A stretch of DNA of 64,000 bases from Emticicia fluvialis (lineage in GTDB: Bacteria; Bacteroidota; Bacteroidia; Cytophagales; Spirosomataceae). Shown here piece by piece: positions 50,799 through 60,441 of this stretch. The position numbers and the translations under genes are program-made. The stretch covers positions 62,001 through 126,000 of the forward strand of contig NZ_JANUSD010000006.1 in assembly GCF_024793945.1 (NCBI RefSeq). The letters run 5' to 3'. Positions within the stretch are counted from its first letter, which is position 1. Each line of letters starts with the position of its first letter. The notes beneath the pieces are model-generated. The model did not search any database. It had not been told where the DNA came from and saw only the letters and a list, made by a program, of their open reading frames with translations.

Positions 50799-51758
50799 TT
50801 ATTTACTACGTTGAATCGCTTTCAGCAAAGACGTGTCATCGGTAGTATCAAGCGCTATTTCCCATATCATTACACCTCCACAGCCACGTTTTTTGGCCAG
50901 TCTGGTTTTGTTTTCAATGGTGATTGTTCCGTTGTAGAAAGCGCCTTTCCAGTAATCATCGTACGCGCTGGCGCCGTCTTTGATTAAATCGCTATAACCC
51001 GGACCATAGTTACCCATACCTTTTTTTGAATAGAAGGGTAGGCCCAACACGGCTTTGTGCGCTGGCAGACCGCGTTCTTTAATCCAGTAGTCAAGACTTT
51101 TTACAGCTAATGAGTACGGCGAGTGTGCAATAACATAACTCGGGCCGTAATCAGCGTCATACGCCATCAGATTCAGCCAGTCCATCTTATCAAATGCTGC
51201 TTTTTTGATTCCTCCACCCGTTTTGCCATAAGAAATAACGGCTGCGGTAAGTTTCTTGCCTTTTTTATGCAGGGAATCTGCCAGCTCTGAAACCAGACTT
51301 ACATAATGGTCGGCTGACGGGCTGTCTTCATCCGGATACTCCCAGTCTAAATCTACTCCATCAACACCATAAGTTCTTACAAACTGCAAAACGTTTCTTA
51401 CAAACGTATGGCGCCCATCGGCGCGCTCGGCCATTTTATGAAAACGGGTGTCGTCTCCGCCCCCATCGCCAATACCCCAGCCCCCAATAGAAATAAACAC
51501 CGATTTTTTATGCTGATGTGCCACTTTTACCAGGCTTTTCAGCGACTCAGGATTACCCAGTGGCAACAGGGTATCTCCGGTTTTAGCCGGAATGGCAAAC
51601 GAATAATTGATATGCGTAAGCAGGTGCATGGGCAATTTTTCAGCCGGGATGGAAGGCGTGTAATAACCTACCACCTTAAATTCTTTGTTTTGTGCAGATG
51701 CAGCATGTGCCACTACTGAAAGCATCAGTAACGATAATAACCACGATTTAACTTTCAT
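50799..51758 (-). CDS. GH18 chitinase / endo-beta-N-acetylglucosaminidase-like enzyme
   Basis: 319 residues from the internal ATG (signal peptide MKVKSWLLSLLMLSVVAHAA); the frame extends 8 codons upstream. The TIM barrel starts FKVVGYYTPSIPAEKLP; the catalytic motif is DGVDLDWEYP, the Glu being the acid, with SIGGWGIGDGGG as the SxGG motif and the closing GVMIWEIALDTTDD. Cuts beta-1,4 bonds next to GlcNAc in chitin or the chitobiose core of N-glycans. Last gene of a glycan-degradation operon, where the endoglycosidase role on N-glycans is the better fit. Confidence 0.85.
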   Translation of the reverse strand: MKVKSWLLSLLMLSVVAHAASAQNKEFKVVGYYTPSIPAEKLPMHLLTHINYSFAIPAKTGDTLLPLGNPESLKSLVKVAHQHKKSVFISIGGWGIGDGGGDDTRFHKMAERADGRHTFVRNVLQFVRTYGVDGVDLDWEYPDEDSPSADHYVSLVSELADSLHKKGKKLTAAVISYGKTGGGIKKAAFDKMDWLNLMAYDADYGPSYVIAHSPYSLAVKSLDYWIKERGLPAHKAVLGLPFYSKKGMGNYGPGYSDLIKDGASAYDDYWKGAFYNGTITIENKTRLAKKRGCGGVMIWEIALDTTDDTSLLKAIQRSK

Positions 51759-51782
51759 TTTTCTTTGGATTTGGTTTTGCAT

Positions 51783-53951
51783 TTATTCAATTACCAGCCA
51801 GGTGTAACCCTCAGCCGGTAGCTGAACTGTTATTTCAATAGAATAATCACGGTTTAATAGATAAGCAGTTGTTTTGCCGTTTTGTTCTCTTACTTTAGCT
51901 ACTCTGGTTAAGCCCGAAAAATAGAGCGGCAGCTTAATTCTACGGCTGATGTTTTCTTTTAGAGGATTATACAGCATAACCAGGCCTTTGGTTGCCAAAG
52001 CAGGATTCACGTGCATGATACCGTCCCAGTCGCGGCCGTCCGGGCGCCGCAGATGTATGATGTCAGAATTAAGGATATCTCTGTATTTTTTATACCATTT
52101 AATGGTTTCAGTTACCACTTTTTTTGTTTCCGGGGTATCATATAACCGAGGGCCACGATAGCACGCCTGTATGCCTGCTCCGTAATACTGCATCATGAGT
52201 TGTTTGTAGTCTTTCAGATGCTCGCTCAGAGGCTCCAATACTGCTTCGGCTCCGCCACCCTGGTATTTGGTGAGCGGCACAAAACCCCAGCCCATTGAAG
52301 GAGTTTTATCCCAGGTGCCATCAAAAATATTCTGGCGGTTCAGTATTTTCTGTTGCTCTCTTGACAGCGAAAAGTTAACCTCTCTGTAACCCAGCGCAAT
52401 TTTGTGTGAGCCATCCATAAAATACCAGTCGGGCGCGTTAATATAAACACCACGGGCATTGAGCCATTGATAAAACTCTTTTTGCATTTGCATCTGTACC
52501 CATTGCGAATCATCTAAACCTTTGTGGCCGGGGTGGCTGGTAGAAGCGCACACATCGCCCGGATACGGGCCGTCATGTTCCAGCAGGTCAAATCCGGTTT
52601 CGCTGATAAACTTTTTCAGGCTTTTGATATAATTGATTCCCCACTCACTGGCCAGACAAGGCGCATGGCCAAAGAAAGCGCCTTTATCAGGCAAACCCGT
52701 TACGGGGTCTATTACGTCGTTCGCATCATCAATCCGCCTGCTGCTGAATAATGAATAGCCACCGAGTTTAATTCCTTTACTGTGCGCGTAGTCGGCCAGT
52801 TCTTTAAACTTCCGGATGTTCGCATCTGATGCGTCTTCCATATTCAGGCCGCTGCCAAAGCTCAGTATCACCATTTCGTAGCCGGTTTCGGCACATTGGT
52901 CAATTACACCTTTCACGGTGGCAGGGTCTGTGCTGATGAGGTGCATAAAGATGGGGTTCTGGGTTGTCCAGGGTGCAATGGCTCTATACATTTTCCGGCG
53001 GGCCAAACCGTTTCTTTCCCTGTCGTAGCTGTCAAGAAGCAGTTCATACGTGCGGATGGATTTATAGCTTGCTCCGGATGCCAGGTCTATACCTACGCCT
53101 AAAGTCGGATACACCTCTACCACACAAGGGGTTTCGAAATTGTAATTCACCTGCGATGTATAGGTACTGTCTATCTTCCAATGTGTGGCCTGGTCTGAAA
53201 GCTCATAGCGCATGGCATTGTTGTAAGCATAGTTGTTTTCTATGTATAGCTTTTGCGGTTTTTTCATCTTCTCAGGCTTACCTACTACCGCCGATTCTTC
53301 TTCTGGTGTGGCCAGAACCTCATTTACAACCTGTGCCAGCCTGAATGCCCCCTTCGATTGATTACTGATAGTAACCCATTTACTAAGCAGCGGGATACCG
53401 TCAAAAACTTCATAATGCACTGCTACCTCGATACCTTTCAACTCTGGCAAACCAGACTGAAAGAACAGCATAAGGCTCTTACCTTTGGGTTGCTTTGGGT
53501 TGGCTGTCCATGTAGTGGGTTTCCAGTCAAAATGAGGTTTTACGTCTCCTGTTTCATAACGCACAAATTTGAAGTCGTCCGGCCCGGCTGTTAACCCTGG
53601 TATCCACTCTTCCAACAGATATGCGTGTTCTTTTTGCCCGTATAGTCCACCTACATTAAAGGTCTTGCCATTGATAACCACCCGTGCCTCGGGTCTCACC
53701 GAACGCACAAATTGTTCGTTGGTTGAAAGGTTTTTGAAACTGACGGTGGCTGCGTTTGGGCTAATTTTTATCCGGCGGCTAATCAATCCGTTCGTAATTT
53801 CAAGCATCTGTCCGTTCTGCAAAACATTCACTTCACTTTTTTGCATAAAAGGACGCACCAGCCAATCTTGATTGGGGGTCTGGGCGAATGTCTGGCTGAC
53901 AGCCAACAGACCAATAAAAAGCAGATTGTTGAGGGTCTTACGGTGGCGCAT
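51783..53951 (-). CDS. GH36-like alpha-galactosidase superfamily enzyme
   Basis: 722 residues from MRHRKTLNNLLFIGLLAVSQ, a signal peptide; the frame opens 5 codons upstream but would overlap the fucosidase stop. The N-terminal beta-sandwich (about 30-270, LEITNGLISRRIKISP, LLSKWVTISNQSKGAFRLAQ) precedes a TIM barrel (about 320-620) with MVILSFGSGLNMED, GIKLGGYSLFSSRR and the candidate catalytic Asp in FDLLEHDGPYPGDVC. The layout fits clan GH-D, but the family is not certain and the substrate may differ from alpha-galactose. Closely spaced in the operon. Confidence 0.6.
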   Translation of the reverse strand: MRHRKTLNNLLFIGLLAVSQTFAQTPNQDWLVRPFMQKSEVNVLQNGQMLEITNGLISRRIKISPNAATVSFKNLSTNEQFVRSVRPEARVVINGKTFNVGGLYGQKEHAYLLEEWIPGLTAGPDDFKFVRYETGDVKPHFDWKPTTWTANPKQPKGKSLMLFFQSGLPELKGIEVAVHYEVFDGIPLLSKWVTISNQSKGAFRLAQVVNEVLATPEEESAVVGKPEKMKKPQKLYIENNYAYNNAMRYELSDQATHWKIDSTYTSQVNYNFETPCVVEVYPTLGVGIDLASGASYKSIRTYELLLDSYDRERNGLARRKMYRAIAPWTTQNPIFMHLISTDPATVKGVIDQCAETGYEMVILSFGSGLNMEDASDANIRKFKELADYAHSKGIKLGGYSLFSSRRIDDANDVIDPVTGLPDKGAFFGHAPCLASEWGINYIKSLKKFISETGFDLLEHDGPYPGDVCASTSHPGHKGLDDSQWVQMQMQKEFYQWLNARGVYINAPDWYFMDGSHKIALGYREVNFSLSREQQKILNRQNIFDGTWDKTPSMGWGFVPLTKYQGGGAEAVLEPLSEHLKDYKQLMMQYYGAGIQACYRGPRLYDTPETKKVVTETIKWYKKYRDILNSDIIHLRRPDGRDWDGIMHVNPALATKGLVMLYNPLKENISRRIKLPLYFSGLTRVAKVREQNGKTTAYLLNRDYSIEITVQLPAEGYTWLVIE

Positions 53952-53952
53952 A

Positions 53953-55329
53953 TTATTTATGGGCATTAGTTAGTTCATAAGTCCAGGCATACTGGCACGG
54001 AATAGTATTAGGGTTTAACTGCGGAGCAACTATGGTAAGCACTTTGTTTTTGTATGTAAACTTAATATCGCCGTTAAAACCCAGCAATTTTACTTTGCTT
54101 GGTTTTTCTATATTTTCAATTATGATGTTATCCTGCCATTTGCTGCTAATGGCATAGATATTAGCAGCTTTTTGGGTGAAATGCATCTTTGAATCTTTTG
54201 CATAGGCGGGGGCTTTGTCCCATTTGCGCGAGCCATAAATGGCTTCTCCGTTTACCTTCATCCAGTCGCCTATTTCTTTTAATCGTTGCTGCATAATAAC
54301 CGGAATCCTGCCGTCGGCTGTCGGCCCTATGTTAAGCAGAAAATTTCCTCCGCGCGCAACAATATCTACCAGTTGGTGCACCAGTTGCTCGCCTGTCTGG
54401 TAAACTTCCAGGTTTTCATTGCGGTTATAGCCGAAAGATTCTCCAATACCACGGCATTCTTCCCAGGGTCTGGCAAATCCATTGGTCGGCAAATTGTCAG
54501 TGCCGCCATGACCGTACTCAGACGTATAAAAACTGCCATGTTTACTCTTTGTATCATTACCCCAGCGGTCGTTAACAACCACACTGCTTTTTACGGGCGA
54601 ATCATTATAAAGCCAGGCCAGAAACTCTTCGCTTTGCCAGGTTTTGGCAGGGTGGTCCCATTCTCCGTCTGTCCAAAGAATATCGGGCTGATATCTGGTT
54701 ACGAGGTCTTTCATTTGTGGAATCATCCGTTCGTTTACATACTTGTTTACATCGCTTTTATAAACCGGATTAAACCATTCGTATAAAGAATAATAATAGC
54801 CCATGTGCAGATTTCTGGCCTTTACTGCCTTAGATAAATCTCCGGCCAGGTCCCGGTGCGGGCCCACATCAACGGCATTCCAGTTCCAAGACTGGGCACT
54901 GGGCCAGAGCGTAAAACCCTCGTGGTGCTTTGAGGTAAGGACTACATATCTGGCACCGGCCTGCTCAAATATCCTGGCCCAATCTTCAGGTTTAAACATT
55001 TCTGCTTTAAACTGCTGCACGAAGTCCTGGTACGAAGCCTTGCCGTAGTTTTTTTCATGAAACGCTACAAACTCTTTATGAATTTTAAGATTAGGCGCGA
55101 AGAGGCGCTGCCAATACCATTCGGCGTAGCCACTGCCAAAACCGTCGGCATTAGAATTGGTTGCCCAGGCAGGAACAGAGTAGATTCCCCAGTGAATAAA
55201 GATTCCGAACTTGGCATCCTGAAACCATTCTGGCGTGGGGCGCTGGTCGAGGCTATTCCAGTTGGGCTGATACTGGGCGTATGTTTGCAGACCTACCAGT
55301 GTTGTTAGTATTAGAAGGTATTTTTTCAT
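53953..55329 (-). CDS. Alpha-L-fucosidase, GH29
   Basis: 458 residues with signal peptide (MKKYLLILTTLVGLQTYAQ). GH29 markers: WFQDAKFGIFIHWGIYSVPA, YVVLTSKHHEGFTLWPS, WNWNAVDVGPHRDLAGDLSK and the nucleophile Asp in PDILWTDGEWDHP; GGNFLLNIGPTADG follows. Removes terminal alpha-L-fucose. One of two GH29 enzymes here, about 35 percent or less alike by eye, so they probably have different linkage preferences. Confidence 0.92.
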   Translation of the reverse strand: MKKYLLILTTLVGLQTYAQYQPNWNSLDQRPTPEWFQDAKFGIFIHWGIYSVPAWATNSNADGFGSGYAEWYWQRLFAPNLKIHKEFVAFHEKNYGKASYQDFVQQFKAEMFKPEDWARIFEQAGARYVVLTSKHHEGFTLWPSAQSWNWNAVDVGPHRDLAGDLSKAVKARNLHMGYYYSLYEWFNPVYKSDVNKYVNERMIPQMKDLVTRYQPDILWTDGEWDHPAKTWQSEEFLAWLYNDSPVKSSVVVNDRWGNDTKSKHGSFYTSEYGHGGTDNLPTNGFARPWEECRGIGESFGYNRNENLEVYQTGEQLVHQLVDIVARGGNFLLNIGPTADGRIPVIMQQRLKEIGDWMKVNGEAIYGSRKWDKAPAYAKDSKMHFTQKAANIYAISSKWQDNIIIENIEKPSKVKLLGFNGDIKFTYKNKVLTIVAPQLNPNTIPCQYAWTYELTNAHK

Positions 55330-55346
55330 GTTTATAGGTTGAATAA

Positions 55347-55379
55347 AGGCGTGCCGCGGTTTGATGCCGCAACACGCCT
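55347..55379. terminator. Intercistronic hairpin in the glycan operon
   Basis: Outer stem AGGCGTG/CACGCCT (55347-55353 and 55373-55379) and inner GCGG/CCGC (55356-55359 and 55367-55370) between the asparaginase and fucosidase genes. On the minus strand the 3' end is followed by TTTATTC, so partial termination is possible. Confidence 0.5.
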
Positions 55380-55413
55380 GAGTACCTGAATTAACAGGTT
55401 ATTATTTTATTCA

Positions 55414-56457
55414 TTACTTAGGAAAATGGCTCTTTGCCATAAATACCTTGCCGCCGTCGTCGGCCAGCGTAACGGAATAACTGAAACCATGCTGAATAGA
55501 ATAGGCACCGTATTCGCCCTGTTTATTAATGGCAATAAAACCTACCTGAAAGCCTTTGGCTTTTTCAGGGTTGATTTTTACAATACGCTCTACGGCTATT
55601 TTGCAGGCCTCTTCAGGCGTTTTGCCCAGGCGCATCATTTCAACCACGAGGTGGGTACCGGCAACTCTGATTACCTCTTCTCCCTGGCCAGATGAAGTGG
55701 CAGCACCGACTTCGTTATCCACAAACAAACCGGCACCAATAATGGGGGAGTCTCCTACCCTTCCGTGCAGTTTAAATGCCATACCGCTGGTTGTACAGGC
55801 ACCTGAAAGGTTACCTGAGGCATCCATGGCAATGGTACCCATGGTATCGTGGTTGGCGGTACCGTCTTCAAAATAACTTGGGGCAAACGGGCCGCTACCA
55901 TTTTTACGGGCTTTAATCTGCTGTTGTTCTATATTGATAACAGGTTTGTATTCAGACTTCTTCAACCATTCCTTGTAGGTCTTTTCAGCATCCGGCGATA
56001 ACTTATCAGGCTCTTTTTTGAAACCATTTTCTAAGGCAAACTGTAAGGCGCCGTCGCCTACCAACATTACATGCGGGGTAGTTTCCATCAGTTTGCGGGC
56101 TACCGAAATAGGGTGTTTGATGTGCTGCAAAAATGCTACTGAACCGCAGTTGGCTTTTTCGTCCATAATACAGGCATCAAGTGTTATTTTCCCGTCACGG
56201 TCAGGATTCCCCCCCAGCCCTACACAACAATTAATGGTATCTTCGATTGAATTGGCTGCTACCTCTACGGCATCAAGCGCGCGGCCGTTCTTTTTCAACA
56301 CTTTCCAGGCCTCGGCGTTTACGGCCAGGCCGCTGTCCCAGGTGGAAACCACAATGGGTTTGCCGGCTATGGTTTTTGTGTTAGAAAATGCCCTGCTTGC
56401 CGACAGGAATGGTAAGCTAAAAGCCGACCAGCGTATAAATTTTCTTCTCGATTGCAT
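55414..56457 (-). CDS. N4-(beta-N-acetylglucosaminyl)-L-asparaginase (glycosylasparaginase)
   Basis: Ntn hydrolase that cuts the GlcNAc-Asn bond of N-glycosylated asparagine. 347 residues. Tat-like signal (SRRKFIRWSAFSLPFLSASR). VNCCVGLGGNPDRDG-like NCCVGLGGNPDRDGKITLDA and the autocleavage/nucleophile site HDTMGTIAMDASGNLSGACT, where the Thr after Asp becomes the N-terminus, match the AGA family; GRVGDSPIIGAGLFVDNEVG forms the substrate loop. The partner enzymes are secreted glycosidases, so periplasmic glycoasparagine salvage is likely. Confidence 0.9.
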   Translation of the reverse strand: MQSRRKFIRWSAFSLPFLSASRAFSNTKTIAGKPIVVSTWDSGLAVNAEAWKVLKKNGRALDAVEVAANSIEDTINCCVGLGGNPDRDGKITLDACIMDEKANCGSVAFLQHIKHPISVARKLMETTPHVMLVGDGALQFALENGFKKEPDKLSPDAEKTYKEWLKKSEYKPVINIEQQQIKARKNGSGPFAPSYFEDGTANHDTMGTIAMDASGNLSGACTTSGMAFKLHGRVGDSPIIGAGLFVDNEVGAATSSGQGEEVIRVAGTHLVVEMMRLGKTPEEACKIAVERIVKINPEKAKGFQVGFIAINKQGEYGAYSIQHGFSYSVTLADDGGKVFMAKSHFPK

Positions 56458-56489
56458 TATTTTGTTAGTATTAGGTTATTGAGCTTCTT

Positions 56490-57407
56490 TTAATATTTCA
56501 CAAATGTACGATCAACGGTGCCGTTATCATAAAAATCAAGTACGGCATAGGCAGGCTCGAAGTCTCTGAAAGAACCTTTCCACCAATTACCTGAAACCGC
56601 CCCGTTATTATAATGCGATACCCCCTGATAGCTAAGCGCCTCCTGCATGTGCAAATGCCCGCTTAAACAAACCTTTACGTTTGGATAATTTCTGAACAGG
56701 TTCACTAATGCATGCGCATCGGTATGAATTAAATAGTGCGGTTGCTGCAGGTCGCCGTTTTCGGGCACTTTATCAAAAAACAAACTGGCTGCCGCTGATA
56801 AAATGGGTATATGAGAGGCCACACAAATATGCTGCTGTGCCGGGGTAGTGTCGAGCTCTGCCTTTAGCCATTCCAGCTGCTCAGGGTCAATCTGACCCAT
56901 AAAGCCGCCCTGTGGATAAAGCTGGGTAGAGTCTAGCATAATGAATTTCCAGCCTTTTTTTGTAAATGTGTAATACCGTTTGGGCATCCGGAACTCTTCT
57001 ACAACCCATTGTTTACCATAGAGGTTGTCGCCTTTTAAATCTGCTGTTTTATTAAACCATCCCCATATATCATGATTACCGATGAGATGTTTAACTTCCA
57101 ACCTGTTGTTTTCTTTCAATAACTTGCTGAAAAGGTTGAACTGTTGGCGGGTACCTTGTTTGGTGTTTTCAAGTGCGTCTAATATGGCATCACCGCCATT
57201 GATTATAAAATCCGGCCTGGGAGTCAGCATATTCGCACTTTGATAAGCTCTGGCCATGCCGGCTTCTGCCTCGCGAATGGGTGAAACATGCACATCTGAC
57301 AGGTAGGCTACCCTGAATGCCTTTTTACGGGCAGATGCTGCGTTTGGTTCAACTCCGATCATGGTTCCTGCAATTGCACTATTTTTCAGAAATCGGCGGC
57401 GGTTCAT
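56490..57407 (-). CDS. Metallophosphoesterase with Tat signal
   Basis: 305 residues, Tat-type signal NRRRFLKNSAIAG. Calcineurin-type motifs in order: YLSDVHVSP (D-x-H), INGGDAILD (GD), LIGNHDIWG (GNHD), CVASHIPIL and LSGHLHMQE (GHxH). A di-metal phosphoesterase exported across the inner membrane. It lies 6 nt after the GH29 stop and 32 nt before the asparaginase gene, clearly in the same operon. Substrate unknown; it could act on phosphorylated glycans or sugar phosphates. Confidence 0.85.
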   Translation of the reverse strand: MNRRRFLKNSAIAGTMIGVEPNAASARKKAFRVAYLSDVHVSPIREAEAGMARAYQSANMLTPRPDFIINGGDAILDALENTKQGTRQQFNLFSKLLKENNRLEVKHLIGNHDIWGWFNKTADLKGDNLYGKQWVVEEFRMPKRYYTFTKKGWKFIMLDSTQLYPQGGFMGQIDPEQLEWLKAELDTTPAQQHICVASHIPILSAAASLFFDKVPENGDLQQPHYLIHTDAHALVNLFRNYPNVKVCLSGHLHMQEALSYQGVSHYNNGAVSGNWWKGSFRDFEPAYAVLDFYDNGTVDRTFVKY

Positions 57408-57413
57408 ATCCTG

Positions 57414-58847
57414 TTATCTGTTAATTTTCAACGCCCATGCATAGCTGTTACCTGCGGATTTTCTGGCTTTTTCCGGAATCTCAACTACTATTTTACCATC
57501 CTTTGCCATCCATTTTATTTTCTCCTTGCTGCCCAATAAACTTACGGTTGCCGTTTTGGCCAATGTAAGTTTACTGATTTCAATACTGGCAGGAAGCGTT
57601 TCGCCTTCATCAGCCCTATAAATGGCATAAGTAGTATTGCCATTATGCGTAAACACCAGTTTGTTTTGTTTACCCAGTTCGTTGTCACCTCTTGTATTAT
57701 AAATGGCTTCCCCATTTACCTGCATCCACTTACCAATTTCTTCCAGACGCTGATACGCCTCTGCATGGAAATCTCCCTCAGGGCCCGGCGCAATATTTAA
57801 AAGCAAGTTACCATTTTTTGATACTACGTCGGTCAGAATATGAATTAATTTTCTGGCCGGTTTAAAGTTCTCTTTTGGTATATAACTCCATGAATCGCCC
57901 ATGGTCATACAGGTCTCCCAGGGTATTGGCATGTAATGGTCCGGAATCTGCTGCTCAGGCGTTACGTAGTTTTCAAATTCGCCACTTACGGTTCTGTCTA
58001 CTACCAGCAAACCCGGCTGATGGCTTCTTGCCATTCCGGCAATGCGCGGCATATCGATGTCCTGGTCGAAAGGAATGGTTCTCTGCCATGAAACTGTGGA
58101 ATCGATAGTACTGAACGGACGTACCCAACCCCCATCAAGCCAGAGGATATCCATCTTGCCGTAATCGGTCATCAATTCTTCAATCTGGTTGTAGGTAAAT
58201 TGCTTGAAAGCCTTCCATTTTTCAGGATATCTGGCCGGATGGTACGACGGATTACGGTCTTTCGGTGGGAAATATGACCACCAGTAATCGTTAGAGTGCC
58301 AGTCTGGCTTAGAGAAATAGGCACCAATCATGAAGTCGTCTTTACGGAAAGCCGCAAAAACCTCTTTGGCAATGTTGCTCTTCGGGTTAGAGGCAAAAGG
58401 TGTATTAGTAATTTTATAATCGCTTTGTTTGGTGTCAAACATCGCAAAACCATCGTGATGTTTGGTGGTAAAAACCAAGTATTTCATACCTGCATTTTTA
58501 GCTGCGGCAGCCCATTTGTCAGGATTAAACTGAATGGGATTGAAAGACTTCGGCAGGTCTTCGTATGCTTTTTTGTACTCATACCAGTTGTCTTTGAAAG
58601 GGCCTTTGCGTTCGCACCAGCCTTCGTCTTCAGGGCAAAGACTCCAGCTTTCTACAATACCCCATTTGCTATAAGTGCCCCAGTGCATCATTAAGCCAAA
58701 CTTTACATTCTGCCACTGGTTTAGTTTTTCTTTTACTTTGGGGTCGGTGGGTACAACATATTTATCATGATTCTGCTCTGAGTGTTGCTGAGCAGAAAGT
58801 GTGTGCGCCAAAACGGCAATGATAAGTGTGACTAGCGTTTTTTTCAT
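57414..58847 (-). CDS. Alpha-L-fucosidase, GH29 (second enzyme)
   Basis: 477 residues, signal peptide (MKKTLVTLIIAVLAHTLSAQ). GH29 features: WQNVKFGLMMHWGTYSKWGI, YLVFTTKHHDGFAMFDT, the nucleophile Asp in MDILWLDGGWVRP and NGNLLLNIAPGPEGDF. The WCERKGPFKDNWYEYKKAY insertion differs from the other GH29 protein. It stops 6 nt before the metallophosphoesterase start. Removes alpha-fucose, possibly the core alpha-1,6 or an antennal alpha-1,3/4 residue; the sequence cannot tell which. Confidence 0.92.
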   Translation of the reverse strand: MKKTLVTLIIAVLAHTLSAQQHSEQNHDKYVVPTDPKVKEKLNQWQNVKFGLMMHWGTYSKWGIVESWSLCPEDEGWCERKGPFKDNWYEYKKAYEDLPKSFNPIQFNPDKWAAAAKNAGMKYLVFTTKHHDGFAMFDTKQSDYKITNTPFASNPKSNIAKEVFAAFRKDDFMIGAYFSKPDWHSNDYWWSYFPPKDRNPSYHPARYPEKWKAFKQFTYNQIEELMTDYGKMDILWLDGGWVRPFSTIDSTVSWQRTIPFDQDIDMPRIAGMARSHQPGLLVVDRTVSGEFENYVTPEQQIPDHYMPIPWETCMTMGDSWSYIPKENFKPARKLIHILTDVVSKNGNLLLNIAPGPEGDFHAEAYQRLEEIGKWMQVNGEAIYNTRGDNELGKQNKLVFTHNGNTTYAIYRADEGETLPASIEISKLTLAKTATVSLLGSKEKIKWMAKDGKIVVEIPEKARKSAGNSYAWALKINR

Positions 58848-58969
58848 TTTACTTATAGTGAGAAAAGAAAGTTTAGAGCTGCAAAGGAATTGGCACTTTC
58901 TGAGTCTTGTTTTCTTATTCTCTTGTTTATCAATAATAATTACTGGTTATGGTTTATACAGCCCCAACG

Positions 58970-58988
58970 AACGAAACACCGTTTCGTT
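58970..58988. terminator. Short hairpin at the GH125 stop codon
   Basis: 8-bp AACGAAAC/GTTTCGTT (58970-58977 and 58981-58988) with a 3-nt loop. It overlaps the GH125 stop (58987-58989). On the minus strand no T-run follows, so it may protect or pause rather than terminate. Confidence 0.4.
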
Positions 58989-60405
58989 ATACGTTTAATA
59001 AATGTGGCCGTTCGCGTTCAATTTTCAGAATCAGCTCTCCAAAAAGCGTGTTGGCCCATGCAAACCATTTACGTGTAAACTGAGAGGCATTGTCTTTATC
59101 GAAAGACTCATGCATAAAACCTGTGCCTGCATGGGTGGTTTTCAGGTAATACAACTGGGACTTTATCTCCTGCTCGCTGGTGGATGTCATGGCACGCATA
59201 ATGATGCTCATGGGCCAAATCTGATTAACCAATGTATGCGGGCTTCCGATTCCCTCGGCAGCTTTGCCCTTAAAGAAATACGGGTTGCTGTCGCTCAGCA
59301 CGAAACGTCTGGTGTTCTGGTACACCGGGTCGGTAGCTTTTACAGCCCCCAGATACGGCAGGCTCAACAGGTTGGGCACGTTGGCATCGTCTTGTAACAG
59401 GCAGTTACCAAAACCGTCTACCTCCATGGCATATACTGGCCCGTAGATTGGATGTTTGATGACAGCATATTTTTTAATAGCTGTTTCAACCTGATTGGCA
59501 AGCGCCTTACATTCTGTTGCAAAGGCGGTATTATTCAGTACTTTCTCTGATATTTCGGCCAGCTGACGGAAAGAAACAACCGCGAACAGATTGGACGGAA
59601 TCAGGAACGGATACTGGGTGGCATCGTCGGAAGGACGGAAAATACTGTGAATCAGCCCGTTTGGTTTGGTATTATTACCATAGCCATTACCAGGTACAGT
59701 ATCTGTAGACCAGGAGGTGGTACGACCAAAACGGTAAGGCCCCCTGTCGGTAAAGCGTTGTTGCACTTTGCAGGTGGCAATAATCAGTCTGGCTGCCTGA
59801 AGCCATCTGGCATCAAAAATACTGGTATCGCCAGAGGTTTTCCAGTAATGATAGGCCAGCCGAACAGTGTAGCACAGAGAGTCCAGCTCCCATTTCCGTT
59901 CATGCAACTCAGGTTTCATGTCTGTGTGGTCGGAGTACCACTCCGACTTACCCGGCCCGTCGTTAAACGCATTGGCATAAGGGTCAATGAGTATACACTC
60001 GGTCTGGCGGTTAATTACCCCCGCTATCAGGTCTTTCAGGCGGGCATCCTGCTTGATTAAAGGCAGGTAAGGCCATACCTGCGCCGAGCTGTCGCGCAGC
60101 CACATGGCATGAATGTCACCCGTAATTACAAACGTATCGGGTCTGCCGTTTTTGGTTTTGAAAATAACCGTAGTATCAAGCGTATTGGGGAAACAGTTTT
60201 CAAACAACCAGGCCAGTTCAGGGTCTTTTACAGACTTTTTTATGCGCTCAATAGTGGCCTCAATGGCCGGGCTGGTAAAGTTTCTTTTGTTGGGCGCGAC
60301 CCTCACAGTAGGGAAACCAGCGGCAAAGGCATTGGTACCTGCCAGCAGGCCTATGCCAGCCAAAGAGGTAGTTTTAATAAAATCTCTTCTATTCTGATGC
60401 TGCAT
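58987..60405 (-). CDS. GH125 exo-alpha-1,6-mannosidase
   Basis: 472 residues with Tat-like signal (NRRDFIKTTSLAGIGLLAG). GH125 (DUF1237) signatures: TGDIHAMWLRDSSAQVWPYL, NRQTECILIDPYANAFNDGP, HERKWELDSLCYTVRLAYHY, FRPSDDATQYPFLIPSNLFA and the C-terminal GTGFMHESFDKDNASQFTRK with the catalytic acids. GH125 enzymes remove non-reducing alpha-1,6-mannose and are common in N-glycan loci. Directly downstream of the ROK regulator by 36 nt. Confidence 0.92.
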   Translation of the reverse strand: MQHQNRRDFIKTTSLAGIGLLAGTNAFAAGFPTVRVAPNKRNFTSPAIEATIERIKKSVKDPELAWLFENCFPNTLDTTVIFKTKNGRPDTFVITGDIHAMWLRDSSAQVWPYLPLIKQDARLKDLIAGVINRQTECILIDPYANAFNDGPGKSEWYSDHTDMKPELHERKWELDSLCYTVRLAYHYWKTSGDTSIFDARWLQAARLIIATCKVQQRFTDRGPYRFGRTTSWSTDTVPGNGYGNNTKPNGLIHSIFRPSDDATQYPFLIPSNLFAVVSFRQLAEISEKVLNNTAFATECKALANQVETAIKKYAVIKHPIYGPVYAMEVDGFGNCLLQDDANVPNLLSLPYLGAVKATDPVYQNTRRFVLSDSNPYFFKGKAAEGIGSPHTLVNQIWPMSIIMRAMTSTSEQEIKSQLYYLKTTHAGTGFMHESFDKDNASQFTRKWFAWANTLFGELILKIERERPHLLNV

Positions 60406-60441
60406 TTAACAAATAGGTTAAAAATTAAATTAGGGCTGGCC